Assembly: GCF_001905905.1 (NCBI RefSeq)
Contig: NZ_LIVT01000012.1
Coordinates: 1 to 64,000 of the forward strand
DNA from: Streptomyces sp. CB02366
GTDB taxonomy: Bacteria > Actinomycetota > Actinomycetes > Streptomycetales > Streptomycetaceae
Direction of reading: 5' to 3'
Length of the DNA: 64,000 nucleotides
The position numbers were made by a program, and so were the translations under genes. The notes beneath the pieces are model-generated. The model had not been told where the DNA came from, did not search any database, and saw only the letters and a list, made by a program, of their open reading frames with translations. Below are positions 43,474 to 52,567 of the stretch, in pieces; the first letter of the stretch is position 1, and the number at the start of each line of letters is the position of its first letter.

Positions 43474-44985
43474 TCAGTGCCGCGACGGCCCCCGCCACAG
43501 GTTCCGCACCCGCAGCCACACGTCGCGCGCCTGGCGGCCCGCCGCGGTCCGGCTCCTCGCCACCAGCTCCCGGGCCTGCTCGGGCGTCTCCACCATCGGA
43601 CCCGAACCGCGCAGCGGCCGTCCCGCCGTCTCGTGCAGGAAGAAAGTGGCCACCAGCCCGATCATCCCGGCCGCCATCAGGTAGTACGCGGGCACCATCT
43701 CGTTGCCCGTGGCCTCCACCAGGCCCGAGACGAACAGCGGGGTGGTACCGCCGAAGAGCGACACCGAGATGTTGAAGGCGATCGACAGCGCGCCGTAGCG
43801 CAGCCGGGTCGGGAACAGCGCGGGCAGGGTCGAGGCCGCCGTCCCCGCGAAGCAGACCAGCAGCAGCCCGAGCACCCCGCATCCCAGCGCCGGCAGCAGG
43901 ATGCCGCCCTGCCGGATCAGCAGGAAGGCGGGCACGGACAGCGCGATCAGAGCCAGGCTGCCCGCCATGAACACCGGTCTGCGGCCCCACCGGTCGGAGG
44001 TCCGGCCCACGGTGGTGATGAGCAGCACCACCAGCAGCATCGTGCCGAGGACCAGCAACTGGGAGGTGGTCTCCGGCTCGCCCAGCGTGGAGGACATGTA
44101 CGTGGGCAGATAGGAGGTCACCATGTAGTTGGTGACGTTGTACAGCAGCACCAGGCCCATGCAGATGAGCACGGCCTCCCAGTGCCGGGTGAAGATCTCC
44201 TTGAGCCGCCCCTTGCCCGACTGCCGCGCCTCCTCGGCCGGATCGTCCCCGGAGCCGGCCCGGTACGCCTCCTCCTGCTGGAAGGCGGGCGTCTCCTCCA
44301 GCTTGAGCCGCATGTACAGCCCGATGACGCCCATCGGGCCCGCGACGAAGAACGGGATGCGCCAGCCCCAGTCCGTCATCCCGTCCGCGCCGAGGACCGC
44401 GGTGAGCACGGTGACCAGCCCGGAGCCCAGCGAATAGCCCACGAACGTGCCGAAGTCGAGCCAGCTGCCGAGGAAGCCGCGCCGCTTGTCGGGGGCGTAC
44501 TCCGCGATGTACGTGGTGGCGCCCGCGTACTCCCCGCCGGTGGAGAAGCCCTGCACCAGCCGGCAGACCAGGAGCAGCAGCGGAGCGGCGAAGCCGACTG
44601 CCGCGTACGTGGGCAGGAAGCCGACGGCGAAGGTGCTCACCGCCATCATGATCATCGTGAGCGCCAGGACCTTCTGCCGCCCCACCCGGTCGCCCAGCGG
44701 CCCGAAGACCAGCCCGCCCAGCGGACGCACCAGGAAGGCCGCCGCGAAGGTCGCGAACGTCGACACCACCTGCGCGCCCGGCGAACTGGAGGGGAAGAAG
44801 ACCTTGCCGAGCGTGCCGGCCAGATAGGCGTAGACCCCGAAGTCGAACCATTCCATGGTGTTGCCCAGGGCCGCCGCCGTCACCGCGCGCCGGACCTTCG
44901 GCGGATCGGTGACGGTGACGTCCCCCTCGCGGAACGACTTCTTGCGCCGGCGGATGAGGGTGCGGACCATGCGTTCCACGGCCAC
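43474..44985 (-). CDS. MHS-family MFS transporter (ProP-like)
   Basis: About 503 residues with twelve membrane helices. AALGNTMEWFDFGVYAYLAG at the start, GPLGDRVGRQKVL (loop 2-3 motif) and RLVQGFSTGGEYAGATTYIAEYAP are diagnostic of metabolite:H+ symporters such as ProP, which import proline, betaine or dicarboxylates. The start is uncertain: GTG 44985 (GGGA upstream) or ATG 44970. No regulator is adjacent. Confidence 0.88.
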   Translation of the reverse strand: MAVERMVRTLIRRRKKSFREGDVTVTDPPKVRRAVTAAALGNTMEWFDFGVYAYLAGTLGKVFFPSSSPGAQVVSTFATFAAAFLVRPLGGLVFGPLGDRVGRQKVLALTMIMMAVSTFAVGFLPTYAAVGFAAPLLLLVCRLVQGFSTGGEYAGATTYIAEYAPDKRRGFLGSWLDFGTFVGYSLGSGLVTVLTAVLGADGMTDWGWRIPFFVAGPMGVIGLYMRLKLEETPAFQQEEAYRAGSGDDPAEEARQSGKGRLKEIFTRHWEAVLICMGLVLLYNVTNYMVTSYLPTYMSSTLGEPETTSQLLVLGTMLLVVLLITTVGRTSDRWGRRPVFMAGSLALIALSVPAFLLIRQGGILLPALGCGVLGLLLVCFAGTAASTLPALFPTRLRYGALSIAFNISVSLFGGTTPLFVSGLVEATGNEMVPAYYLMAAGMIGLVATFFLHETAGRPLRGSGPMVETPEQARELVARSRTAAGRQARDVWLRVRNLWRGPSRH

Positions 44986-45169
44986 GCTGTCATTCCCGCG
45001 CCGGGGGGTACGTCCCCGCCGTGCCGGTCCGGCCATCGGTCCGCCCTCTCCGCCCGGGAGGGCGACCGCCGTGGTGGGGCACGGGGCGTCCCGGGGCTCA
45101 GCGCCTCCGATTCTGGCCCTGCCCTCCGGCCCCGGCCTCCCGGGCGGCGCGCACGGGTGAGGGAGAGGC

Positions 45170-46675
45170 TCAGCGGACGGCCCGGGGCCGGTGGACCGCC
45201 ACCTCCCCGTGGGCCGAGAGCGCGGCGGGCAGGTCGACGGGGGCCCCGCGCAAGGTGGCGTCCAGGAAGGACAGGGTCGCCCCGGAGGTGATCCGCGTGC
45301 TCTCCGCACGCCCCCGGGAACCGACCACGCCGGGGACCGGCGGCAGGTAGAGCGGGGCGTCGGTGAAGGTGAGGTGCGCGGCCCCGGGAACGGTCAGCCG
45401 GTAGTTCGTCGCCCCGCCGCGCTCCAGCAGCCGGGTGAGCCGGGGGAGGTAGTCCGGGTCGGTGTCCGGGCCGATCTCCTGGGTCAGCGCCAGCACCGGC
45501 TGCGCGAAGCGTCCGCCGACGGGCCCGCGCGGGTAGCCGTCCAGGTCGACGACCGCGTCGAACCGGGCATCCTCGCGGGCCGCCAGGAGCGCTGCCGCAC
45601 CCCCGATCGAGTGCCCGGTCGCCGCGACTCTGCCGGTGTCGAGCCGCCCGCTCAACGGCCCCGCGACCGCACCGCTCTGCACGCGCTCCAGGCGGGTGAG
45701 CACCGCCCGCAGATCCGCCGCCCGCGCCCGGGTCCACCCCTCCGCCAACGCCTCGTCCTTCGCCGGGTCGCCGGTGGCGGTGACCCGGGTCCGGAGAGTC
45801 CGGCCGTCCGACAGGACCACGGCCGCGGAGTCGTACGGGTGGTCTACAGCGGCCACCACGTAGCCGTGGGAGGCGAGTTCCTCGGCCCAGGCGGTGTTCT
45901 GCCCCCGCACACCGCCGAGCCCGGGGGAGAACAGCACCACGGGGAAGCGGCCCCCGCCGTCCGCGACGGGGGCGCCGGGCACCGCGTGGCTCCGGGCGCG
46001 CGGCAGCCCGTCGAGCAGGAAGCCGGGGACGCCCGAGTAGTCGGCCAGCGCCGCCGAGACCGTACGCGCCTCCGCTTCGGTCCGTCCGAGGTACGGTGCG
46101 CGCCGGGCGTCCCGCGCGGTCCGCCCCGCCGGGTACCAGAGCTGCACCACGAGCGGGCGGGACTCCGCGCCCCGCCCCGCCCCGGCGGGTTGCCGCCCCC
46201 TCCGGTCCGCCCCGGCCGGACGCGGTCCTTCCCCCCGTCCCGCTCCGGTCGCGGACTCGGCCCATTCCAGCGTCCGCGTGCCCACCGGGAAGCGCCCCGA
46301 CGGCTCGGGGAAGTCCGGCACCGGAAACGCCCACGCGGCCACCGGCCCCGCGGCCACGAGCACTGTGCACACCACCGTCCCCGGCAGGGCCGCCCACCAC
46401 CGGGCCCGTCGCGGCGTCCGGCCGGAGCGCCGCGACAGCCACGGGGCGAGGGCGAACGCCGCCGCTACGGCGGCCGCCCCCACCACCGGCGCCAGCTGCC
46501 AGCGCGGTCCCGCCGTGATGAGGACGGCCACCGACCCCACGAGCAGCGCCCCCGACGCGAGCGCGGCCGGGCCGCGCCACCGCTCGGGAAGCCAGCGGGC
46601 GACGACGAGGACGAAGGCGCCGAGCACCGTCAGGGCTTCGGCCGCGGACAGGGGCAGCCCGGTCGATTCGGTCAT
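45170..46675 (-). CDS. alpha/beta-hydrolase with N-terminal membrane domain
   Basis: A 501-residue protein. Residues 1-130 hold three or four membrane helices, followed by an alpha/beta-hydrolase domain like platelet-activating-factor acetylhydrolase or dienelactone hydrolase. It shows VVLFSPGLGGVRGQN (oxyanion region), ELASHGYVVAAVDHP, the nucleophile GHSIGGAAALLAAR, DLDGYPRGPV (Asp) and AAHLTFTDAPLY (His). The catalytic domain probably faces outward. Its last 80 residues match the fold C terminus. The substrate is probably an ester or phospholipid fragment. Confidence 0.83.
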   Translation of the reverse strand: MTESTGLPLSAAEALTVLGAFVLVVARWLPERWRGPAALASGALLVGSVAVLITAGPRWQLAPVVGAAAVAAAFALAPWLSRRSGRTPRRARWWAALPGTVVCTVLVAAGPVAAWAFPVPDFPEPSGRFPVGTRTLEWAESATGAGRGEGPRPAGADRRGRQPAGAGRGAESRPLVVQLWYPAGRTARDARRAPYLGRTEAEARTVSAALADYSGVPGFLLDGLPRARSHAVPGAPVADGGGRFPVVLFSPGLGGVRGQNTAWAEELASHGYVVAAVDHPYDSAAVVLSDGRTLRTRVTATGDPAKDEALAEGWTRARAADLRAVLTRLERVQSGAVAGPLSGRLDTGRVAATGHSIGGAAALLAAREDARFDAVVDLDGYPRGPVGGRFAQPVLALTQEIGPDTDPDYLPRLTRLLERGGATNYRLTVPGAAHLTFTDAPLYLPPVPGVVGSRGRAESTRITSGATLSFLDATLRGAPVDLPAALSAHGEVAVHRPRAVR

Positions 46676-46974
46676 GCCGTCATCGTCGGATCCGGCGAGG
46701 TCTCCGCACATCGCGCTGACGTCGCGACCGTGTGCGACCTGAGGCGCATACGGAGGGGCCGCCCGTCATCCCGTACGGGTACTCCGGGCCGGCCGGGCGG
46801 CGGCGGACGGGGAGTCGCGCGTACAGGGGGGCGTGGGCCGGATCGTCCGAGGGCACGAATCCTCGGCCCGGCCCCGCTGCGTGCCGCCGGGCGGCACGGT
46901 ACGGTCGCCGACAGGGCCCGGCGGCCGGCGCCCCCGGTCGACCGCCGTGTACGGACAGCCGGCAGAGGAGAGCC

Positions 46975-47763
46975 ATGAGCGTCGACGACGACGACGAATT
47001 CCGCCGCAGGATCAGGTCCGACGTCCCCCACTCGGCGCGCGTCTGGAACGCCTGGCTGGGCGGCAAGGACCACTACCCGGTGGACCGGCGCCTGGCCGAA
47101 GCGGTGAGCGCGGCCTACCCGCAGATGGCGGACATCGCCCGTGCCTCACGCGCCTTCCAGATCCGGGCGATCCACTACCTCGTCTCGACGGGGGTGCGCC
47201 AGTTCCTCGACGTCGGCACCGGGCTCCCGGTGGCGAACAGCACGCACGAGGTGGCACAGAGCGTCGCCCCGGAGTCGCGGATCGTCTACGTCGACGACGA
47301 CCCGATCGTCCTCACCCACGCGGAAGCGTTGCTGACCAGCGCGGTCGAGGGGCGCACGGCCTACGTGGAGGCCGATCTCTCCGAGGTGGACGCCGTGGTG
47401 GCCGAGGCGGCGAAGACCCTCGACCTGTCCGAACCCGTCGCCGTGCTGCTCCTCTCGACCCTGGGGCACCTCGACCCGGCCGACGGCATCGACGTCGTAC
47501 GGCGCTACCTGGCCCGGATGCCCTCGGGCAGCTTCCTGGTGCTCTGCGACACGGTGAAGACCCCGCAGACGCTGGCGGCGCAGGAGGCGTACGCGTCGGG
47601 GGACAACCCGCCCTACCTCGTCCGGGAACCGGAGGAGATCACCGCCTGCGCCGAGGGGCTGGAGCCGGTCGAACCCGGCTTCGTCCCGATCGACCGCTGG
47701 CGGCCCGAGGAGGACGACGCGGTACCGGTCGACCAATGGGGCCTCGTCGCCCGCAAACCGTAG
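46975..47763 (+). CDS. SAM-dependent methyltransferase, DUF574 family
   Basis: A 262-residue protein of the DUF574 (PF04672) group, abundant in Streptomyces. [21 protein letters not shown] at the N terminus is the family signature. [20 protein letters not shown] is the SAM motif and [17 protein letters not shown] carries the ribose-binding acidic residue. The substrate is unknown in the family. GAGGAG lies 4 bases before the ATG. The 299-base gap to the divergent hydrolase shows nothing else clear. Confidence 0.9.
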   Translation: MSVDDDDEFRRRIRSDVPHSARVWNAWLGGKDHYPVDRRLAEAVSAAYPQMADIARASRAFQIRAIHYLVSTGVRQFLDVGTGLPVANSTHEVAQSVAPESRIVYVDDDPIVLTHAEALLTSAVEGRTAYVEADLSEVDAVVAEAAKTLDLSEPVAVLLLSTLGHLDPADGIDVVRRYLARMPSGSFLVLCDTVKTPQTLAAQEAYASGDNPPYLVREPEEITACAEGLEPVEPGFVPIDRWRPEEDDAVPVDQWGLVARKP

Positions 47764-47842
47764 CCGTACGGCGGGCGGGGCGCGAGGGGCACGGAGGACG
47801 GGCAGACCTCTCGCGTGCGCCCCGCGCCCCCGCCCCGGGCGG

Positions 47843-48559
47843 TCAGTCGCCCCGCCGCCGGGCGGAGGTGTCTTCGCGGAGCCGGCCGGCATGGTGGGTG
47901 AGGGAGTCCACCTGATCCGCCAACTCCCCGTGCTCCGGAGCGAGATGAGGGTGGATCGCGGTGAGCGGGGTGACCAGGGCCGCGGCGTCGTCGGTGCCGA
48001 GCGCCTGGCGGAGCCGCTCCAGCGAGGGGTCCGCCGCGGTGGGCAGATCGGCCAGCGCCGTGATCCGGCCCGCCAGCGACCGCAGGTCCGCCGCGTTCTG
48101 CCGGGCCCACGTGGTGACCGACCGGTCGCCCGCCCGGCGGTCCCGGGTCGCGCGCACCCGCTGCTCCCCGGTGCTGCCCTCGGGGCCGGGGCGGAGCCGC
48201 AGATAGCGCCGTTCGGCAGCCTGGCGGCTGGCGACGCCCAGCGGGTCGGCGAGGTCGGCCCAGCTCGCCCCCGCCGCACGGGCCGTCTCGATCAGCCCGG
48301 TCTCCCAGCCCGCGAGCTGCTCCCGCACTTCGCGCAGGAGCTGGAGGGAGGCCAGGGCCTGGGCGCGCTCCGCGGCCGGGGGCGGGCCGGAAGCCGCTTC
48401 CCCGGTGTCGAGGTGCGCCTCGCGGACCGCCTCGCCGATGGTCTGGAGCGCCGCCCACGCGGCGAGGAAGGAGACGGCGTCCGGGGCGGGGCCTCCGGGC
48501 GGCTCGTGCGGGGCCGGTGCGGGCATGAGGGTCTCCTCGGGGTGCTCGACCTTCGTCAT
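47843..48559 (-). CDS. rheA: RheA-type thermosensor repressor of hsp18
   Basis: A 238-residue protein, close in length to S. albus RheA, with a helix-turn-helix-like segment [28 protein letters not shown] (about 100-128). It is otherwise helical and charged. RheA represses hsp18 and itself at low temperature and is inactivated directly by heat. The identification rests on the divergent hsp18 neighbour and the exact RheA operator between them. I use the ATG at 48559 because the ATG at 48586 would lie inside the operator and upstream of the expected transcription start. Confidence 0.75.
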   Translation of the reverse strand: MTKVEHPEETLMPAPAPHEPPGGPAPDAVSFLAAWAALQTIGEAVREAHLDTGEAASGPPPAAERAQALASLQLLREVREQLAGWETGLIETARAAGASWADLADPLGVASRQAAERRYLRLRPGPEGSTGEQRVRATRDRRAGDRSVTTWARQNAADLRSLAGRITALADLPTAADPSLERLRQALGTDDAAALVTPLTAIHPHLAPEHGELADQVDSLTHHAGRLREDTSARRRGD

Positions 48560-48578
48560 CCTTGGGGTGACACGGCCA

Positions 48579-48608
48579 GTTGTCATCGGATGGATGACAT
48601 GCTACAAC
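48579..48608. promoter_or_regulatory. RheA operator with overlapping face-to-face promoters
   Basis: TGTCATC (48581-48587), five bases, then GATGACA (48593-48599): the exact TGTCATC-N5-GATGACA operator I recall for RheA. Rightward, TTGTCA (48580-48585) and TACAAC (48603-48608) are 17 bp apart (hsp18). Leftward, TTGTAG (48607-48602) and GACAAC (48584-48579) are also 17 bp apart (rheA). The operator fills the spacer of both. Confidence 0.8.
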
Positions 48609-48664
48609 AGGGGCAGGTGAAAAGCGCGGGCTGTCCGCCCGAACGACCGGAGGTGTTTCCCGTC

Positions 48665-49096
48665 ATGCTGATGCGTACCGACCCCTTCCGTGAACTCGAC
48701 CGGATCACCGAGCAACTCCTGCGCCCCGGCACCTGGTCGCGCCCTTCGGCGATGCCGATGGACGCGTACCGGGAGGGCGACGAGTACGTGGTGGCCTTCG
48801 ATCTCCCCGGTGTGTCGCCGGAGGCGATCGACATCGATGTCGAGCGGAACATGCTGACCGTCAAGGCCGAGCGCAGGCCCGCGGTCAACGCCGACAACGT
48901 GCAGATGGAGCTGTCCGAGCGGCCCCTGGGGGCCTTTTCCCGCCAGATCGTCCTCGCGGACACCCTCGACACCGAGCGGATCGACGCCGACTACGACGCG
49001 GGTGTGCTGACCCTGCGTATCCCGATCGCGGAGCGCGCCAAGCCCCGCAAGATCGCCATCGGCGGGGAGTCCCGGCGCAAGGAACTCAAGGGCTGA
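48665..49096 (+). CDS. hsp18: small heat-shock protein Hsp18 (Hsp20/alpha-crystallin)
   Basis: A 143-residue Hsp20 chaperone, the length of Hsp18. The alpha-crystallin domain spans about 35-130 ([68 protein letters not shown]), followed by the C-terminal RKIAIGG extension used for oligomer assembly. It holds unfolded proteins without ATP. ATG at 48665 with GGAGG about 10 bases upstream. Heat induction through RheA is expected from the operator upstream. Confidence 0.93.
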   Translation: MLMRTDPFRELDRITEQLLRPGTWSRPSAMPMDAYREGDEYVVAFDLPGVSPEAIDIDVERNMLTVKAERRPAVNADNVQMELSERPLGAFSRQIVLADTLDTERIDADYDAGVLTLRIPIAERAKPRKIAIGGESRRKELKG

Positions 49097-49275
49097 TCCA
49101 GGTCATCCTGATTCTTCCCCCGCTGTCCAGGTGTGACCCGCGCCCCGGCGGGCATGCGGTGAGCATCTGACTTTGCTTCACCTCGCTGCCCGCCCCCGCG
49201 CCGACTCGACGACGAGCCGCGGGGGTGGGCGGCGCATCGACACGAGCAGTACGGACGAGAAGGGCTGCCGCCACG

Positions 49276-49713
49276 ATGATCCACGAGTCCCGGCCCACCG
49301 GCGCACCGATGGACACGACCTTTGGCCTGCTGTTGGAGAAGATCCGGTACGAGGGCGCCTACCCCACGCGCGAACGTGCCGAGGAGAGCCTGCGCGCCGT
49401 GCTGGGCGCGCTCGGCCGGCAGGTCACCGGTGACGAGCGGGTCGCGCTCGCCGCGGCCCTGCCCGAGGAGGCCGCCCGCGTGTTCACCGCGGAGGTCCCT
49501 GCCGTGAAACAGCTTCCCGGGGCCGCCTTCGTCCGTGAACTGGCCGAGCTGACCGGCGGCACCCCGGCGACCGCCCGGTGGGACGCCGGCGTGGTCCTCA
49601 GCCAGATCGCCGCGCTGGTGGGTGACGACCTCGTCGCCGACGTCGTCAGCTGCCTCCCGCCCGGGTACGCGCTCCTCTTCGGCCGCGCGGAACTCCTCGC
49701 CCAGGCGGCCTGA
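49276..49713 (+). CDS. DUF2267 family protein
   Basis: A 145-residue helical protein matching DUF2267 (MDTTFGLLLEKIRYEGAYPTRERAEESLRAVLGALGRQV, ALPEEAARVFTAEVP). These small proteins occur widely in actinomycetes, often near stress genes; the function is unknown. The start may be the ATG at 49276 or the one at 49309, where the conserved domain begins. It is downstream of hsp18 with a gap of 179 bases, so it probably has its own promoter. Confidence 0.82.
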   Translation: MIHESRPTGAPMDTTFGLLLEKIRYEGAYPTRERAEESLRAVLGALGRQVTGDERVALAAALPEEAARVFTAEVPAVKQLPGAAFVRELAELTGGTPATARWDAGVVLSQIAALVGDDLVADVVSCLPPGYALLFGRAELLAQAA

Positions 49714-49721
49714 TCCGAAGA

Positions 49722-49756
49722 CTTCGCGGCGGTCCGGTCACCGGGCCGCCGCGAAG
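49722..49756 (+). terminator. terminator after the DUF2267 gene
   Basis: A perfect 11-bp stem, CTTCGCGGCGG (49722-49732) with CCGCCGCGAAG (49746-49756), with further pairing inside the loop, 9 bases after the stop codon. Confidence 0.7.
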
Positions 49757-49855
49757 CCGTGAGGTCGGGGCGGGCCCGCACCGTCGTCGTACGGGACGTC
49801 TTCGGCGCGGGCCCAGGCCCGGCGCCCAAGGCCCCTGCCCGCGGCCTGGAACGGA

Positions 49856-49880
49856 GCCGCACCCGCCCTTCGGGTGCGGC
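49856..49880 (-). terminator. terminator of the second SulP gene
   Basis: GCCGCACCCG (49856-49865) and CGGGTGCGGC (49871-49880) form a perfect 10-bp stem with a 5-base loop, downstream of the minus-strand SulP stop. Confidence 0.65.
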
Positions 49881-49962
49881 CCGCTCTTCGCCCGGCAGGG
49901 TCACTCCGGCCTTCGGCCGCCCCGTACATGCCCCGGGCCGATCCTGGGCATCGGAACGGCCC

Positions 49963-51444
49963 TCAGGGAGAGGGCTGCCGGCGGATCGTCACCGGTTCGG
50001 TCTCCGCGTGGTTGTGCCGCCGTGCCCAGTTCTCCAGGGCGATCCGGCAGGCGTGGTCGAGGTGGCGCACCCCGGTCAGGTCCAGCTCGATGGGCTGGTC
50101 CTGCGGGAGCTTCTCCACCTGCTCCAGAATGCGGGGCAGCCGCAGGAAGGTGGCGTTCCCGGTGAGGGTCACCACGACCCGGCCGCCGGTCAGCTCATGG
50201 GTGGTGAGCTGGACGTGCGAGGTCTCCCAGGCCGACTTGACCACCGCGAGCAGCAGGCCGAGCACCACCCCTTCGAAGAGGTTGGTCACCACGATGGCGA
50301 TCGCGGTGACCGCCAACAGCACGGCCTCCCCGCGGTGTTCGCGCCACAGCGGCCCGAACTCCTTGGCGGGCACCAGTTTGCACCCGGCGTGCACGAGGAT
50401 TCCGGCGAGCGAGGCCAGCGGGATGATCCCGACGGCGGCGGGCAGCAGGGCGGCGAACAGCAGCAGCCACAGACCGTGGGCGACACGTGAGAGAGCGGTG
50501 GTCGCCCCGGCCTGGACGTTGGCGGCGCTGCGCACGATGACCGCGGTCATCGGCAGTGCCCCGAGCGCCCCGCAGAGGGTGTTGCCGACGCCCTGGGCCA
50601 CCAGCTCCTTGTCGTAGTCGGTGCGGGGACCGTCGTGCATCCGGTCGACGGCCGCCGCGCTGAACAGGCTCTCCGCCGAGGCGATGAGGGCGAAGGCCAG
50701 CACGGTGCCGATGACCGCCACGTCGGCGAGCCGGGCGAACTCCGCCCCGCCGGGGAGGTCGATGGCGTGCAGCAGCCCGTTCACATCGGCCACCGCTGGC
50801 CGCAGCCCGGCCAGGAAGGCGACCGCGGTGGCCAGGGCGACCGCTGCGAGGGGAGCGGGGACGGTACGGACGGTGGCGGGGAGCTTCGGCCACACCAGCA
50901 GCACGGCGATCGTGCCGGCGCCCAGGCCGAAGGCGGTCAGGGCTTCCTGGTCCGTGACGATGTCGACGGCGAGGCCGGGGAGCCCGGCCAGCTTGGAGAG
51001 GCCGCTGCCCGGCTGCTCGATGTCGGCCATGGCGTACACCTGGCCGAGCACGATGATCAGGCCGATGCCGGCGAGCATGCCCTGCACCACGGAGACGGAG
51101 ATGGCGCGGAACCAGCGGCCGAAGCGTGCCAGGCCGAGCACTGTCTGGAGGAGTCCGGCGGCGAGCACGATCGGGCCGAGCGTGCTGAGGCCGAACTCCT
51201 GGACCGCTTCGAAGACGAGGACGGTGAGTCCGGCGGCGGGGCCGCTGACCTGGAGTCTGCTGCCCGGCAGCAGGCCGACGACGAGTCCGCCGACGATGCC
51301 GGTGACCAGGCCCAGTTCGGCCGGGACGCCGGAGGCGACGGCGATGCCGACGCACAGCGGCAGGGCGACGAGGAAGACGACGAGGGACGCCAGCAGGTCC
51401 CGTCGTACGACGTGGGGGTTCTTGAGTTCCTTCGCGGAGATCAC
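49963..51444 (-). CDS. SulP family anion (bicarbonate/sulfate) transporter, copy 2
   Basis: A 493-residue SulP permease, clearly paralogous to the gene at 32004-33533: the blocks VASGVPAELGLVTGIVGG, SAAAVDRMHDGPRT, ALPMTAVIVRSAANVQAG and PLWREHRGEAV are shared. The C terminus holds a short STAS-like domain (VVVTLTGNATFLRLPRIL, LDLTGVRHLDHACRIALENW). GTG start with AGGGA 8 bases upstream. It follows its own carbonic anhydrase by 72 bases. Bicarbonate uptake is the likely role. Confidence 0.9.
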   Translation of the reverse strand: MISAKELKNPHVVRRDLLASLVVFLVALPLCVGIAVASGVPAELGLVTGIVGGLVVGLLPGSRLQVSGPAAGLTVLVFEAVQEFGLSTLGPIVLAAGLLQTVLGLARFGRWFRAISVSVVQGMLAGIGLIIVLGQVYAMADIEQPGSGLSKLAGLPGLAVDIVTDQEALTAFGLGAGTIAVLLVWPKLPATVRTVPAPLAAVALATAVAFLAGLRPAVADVNGLLHAIDLPGGAEFARLADVAVIGTVLAFALIASAESLFSAAAVDRMHDGPRTDYDKELVAQGVGNTLCGALGALPMTAVIVRSAANVQAGATTALSRVAHGLWLLLFAALLPAAVGIIPLASLAGILVHAGCKLVPAKEFGPLWREHRGEAVLLAVTAIAIVVTNLFEGVVLGLLLAVVKSAWETSHVQLTTHELTGGRVVVTLTGNATFLRLPRILEQVEKLPQDQPIELDLTGVRHLDHACRIALENWARRHNHAETEPVTIRRQPSP

Positions 51445-51516
51445 GGTGGTTTCCCTTGCGGTTACGGTCGTGTCCGGCCTGGGCCGGACCTGCGAGCGTG
51501 GGGGGGAGGGAAACCG

Positions 51517-52113
51517 TCAAAGGCGGGCGAACTCGGTCCCGCGCTCCGGTCGGTGGACGCTGACGGAACCGGTGTGCACTTCGTAGTACCAGGCGTGCAG
51601 ACCGAGGGAGCCGTCCGCGATCCGCTCGCGCACCGCGGGGTAGCCGCGCAGGGTGTCGAGCTGGGCGAGGGCGTGGGCCTGGACCGCGCCGGGCAGGTCG
51701 CCCGCGCCGGCGGGGGGTGTACGGCCGTCCGTGGAGTGCGCCAGCCAGTGGCGGACGGCGGGCATGGCGGAGAGGTCGTCACCGCGGAGGATCGCGCCCA
51801 CCGCGCCGCAGTGGGAGTGCCCGCAGACGATGATGTCGCGCACCTGGAGCATGCGCAGCGCGTACTCGATGGTGGCGGCTTCGCCGGTGGGCCGGTCCTC
51901 CGCCGGATAGGGCGGGACGATGTTCCCCGCGGTGCGGAGTTCGAAGAGCTGGCCCGGGCGGGCGCCGGTGATGAGAGAGGGGACGACCCGTGCGTCCGAG
52001 CACGTGACGAAGAGTGCTTCGGGGGTCTGGCCGTCCGCGAGACGTGCGAAGTCCTTTGCGTTCGCGGCGACGTGCTCGGTGAATGAGCGGGCGTGTTCTA
52101 CGAGGGACTGCAT
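51517..52113 (-). CDS. beta-carbonic anhydrase (copy 2)
   Basis: A 198-residue beta-carbonic anhydrase paralogous to the one at 31322. Zinc ligands are C38 (LFVTCSDARVV), H99 and C102 (IVCGHSHCGAVGA), with dyad D40-R42. The ATG at 52113 has AGGAGG upstream; the open frame continues to 52224 without a start signal. First gene of a carbonic anhydrase-SulP operon. Its upstream region differs from that of copy 1 (no 11-bp repeats seen), so the two are probably regulated differently. Confidence 0.93.
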   Translation of the reverse strand: MQSLVEHARSFTEHVAANAKDFARLADGQTPEALFVTCSDARVVPSLITGARPGQLFELRTAGNIVPPYPAEDRPTGEAATIEYALRMLQVRDIIVCGHSHCGAVGAILRGDDLSAMPAVRHWLAHSTDGRTPPAGAGDLPGAVQAHALAQLDTLRGYPAVRERIADGSLGLHAWYYEVHTGSVSVHRPERGTEFARL

Positions 52114-52350
52114 GGTGGCCTGCCTCCTGCATCCGGTGGTACCGGGGAGCGGTGTGGTCGGGTCATATCGGTGAATGAGCTGTTCGTATCCGCATGAACG
52201 TTCGGAAGGGGAACCGTGTTTCACCTGTGGTTTGCCGCAGGGCAGCCGTCAGGGAAAACGCTCCGGCCCCTTCCTCGCGGATACGGCTACAGCTGAGCAT
52301 ATAGACCAGGACTTTGCTATCGCATTACCTTCTGGAGAATGACAGCGAAT

Positions 52351-52405
52351 GCGCCACCCATGTCATTCATTCGGCTTGATCTTTGTGATAGCCAATGGGT
52401 GGCGC
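52351..52405. ncRNA. candidate structured RNA or regulatory stem-loop in an A/T-richer island
   Basis: GCGCCACCCAT (52351-52361) and ATGGGTGGCGC (52395-52405) are perfect 11-bp arms around a 33-base loop that is clearly A/T-richer than the genome. The 454-base gap between the carbonic anhydrase and methyltransferase genes, 52114-52567, holds no convincing ORF. The hairpin could be a small RNA, an untranslated-region structure or a repeat end. Confidence 0.3.
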
Positions 52406-52567
52406 GTGCCGAAAGTGAAGACTGCGACGGCAGGTACGAGGACCGTGTGAAGCACGGGCGCGGCGACCGTGCGGAGAGGGGCGCGGCGCGACCGTACGGC
52501 CCCGGCCGCGGAGGTCGCTCCGAGGCCGGACGCGACGCCGGCGGGAACCAAGGGGACCGCGGGGGCT

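Noticed and set aside
48581-48586. ATG at 48586 as the rheA start
   Set aside because: It lies inside the operator and upstream of the transcription start predicted from the leftward promoter, so it could not be on the mRNA.
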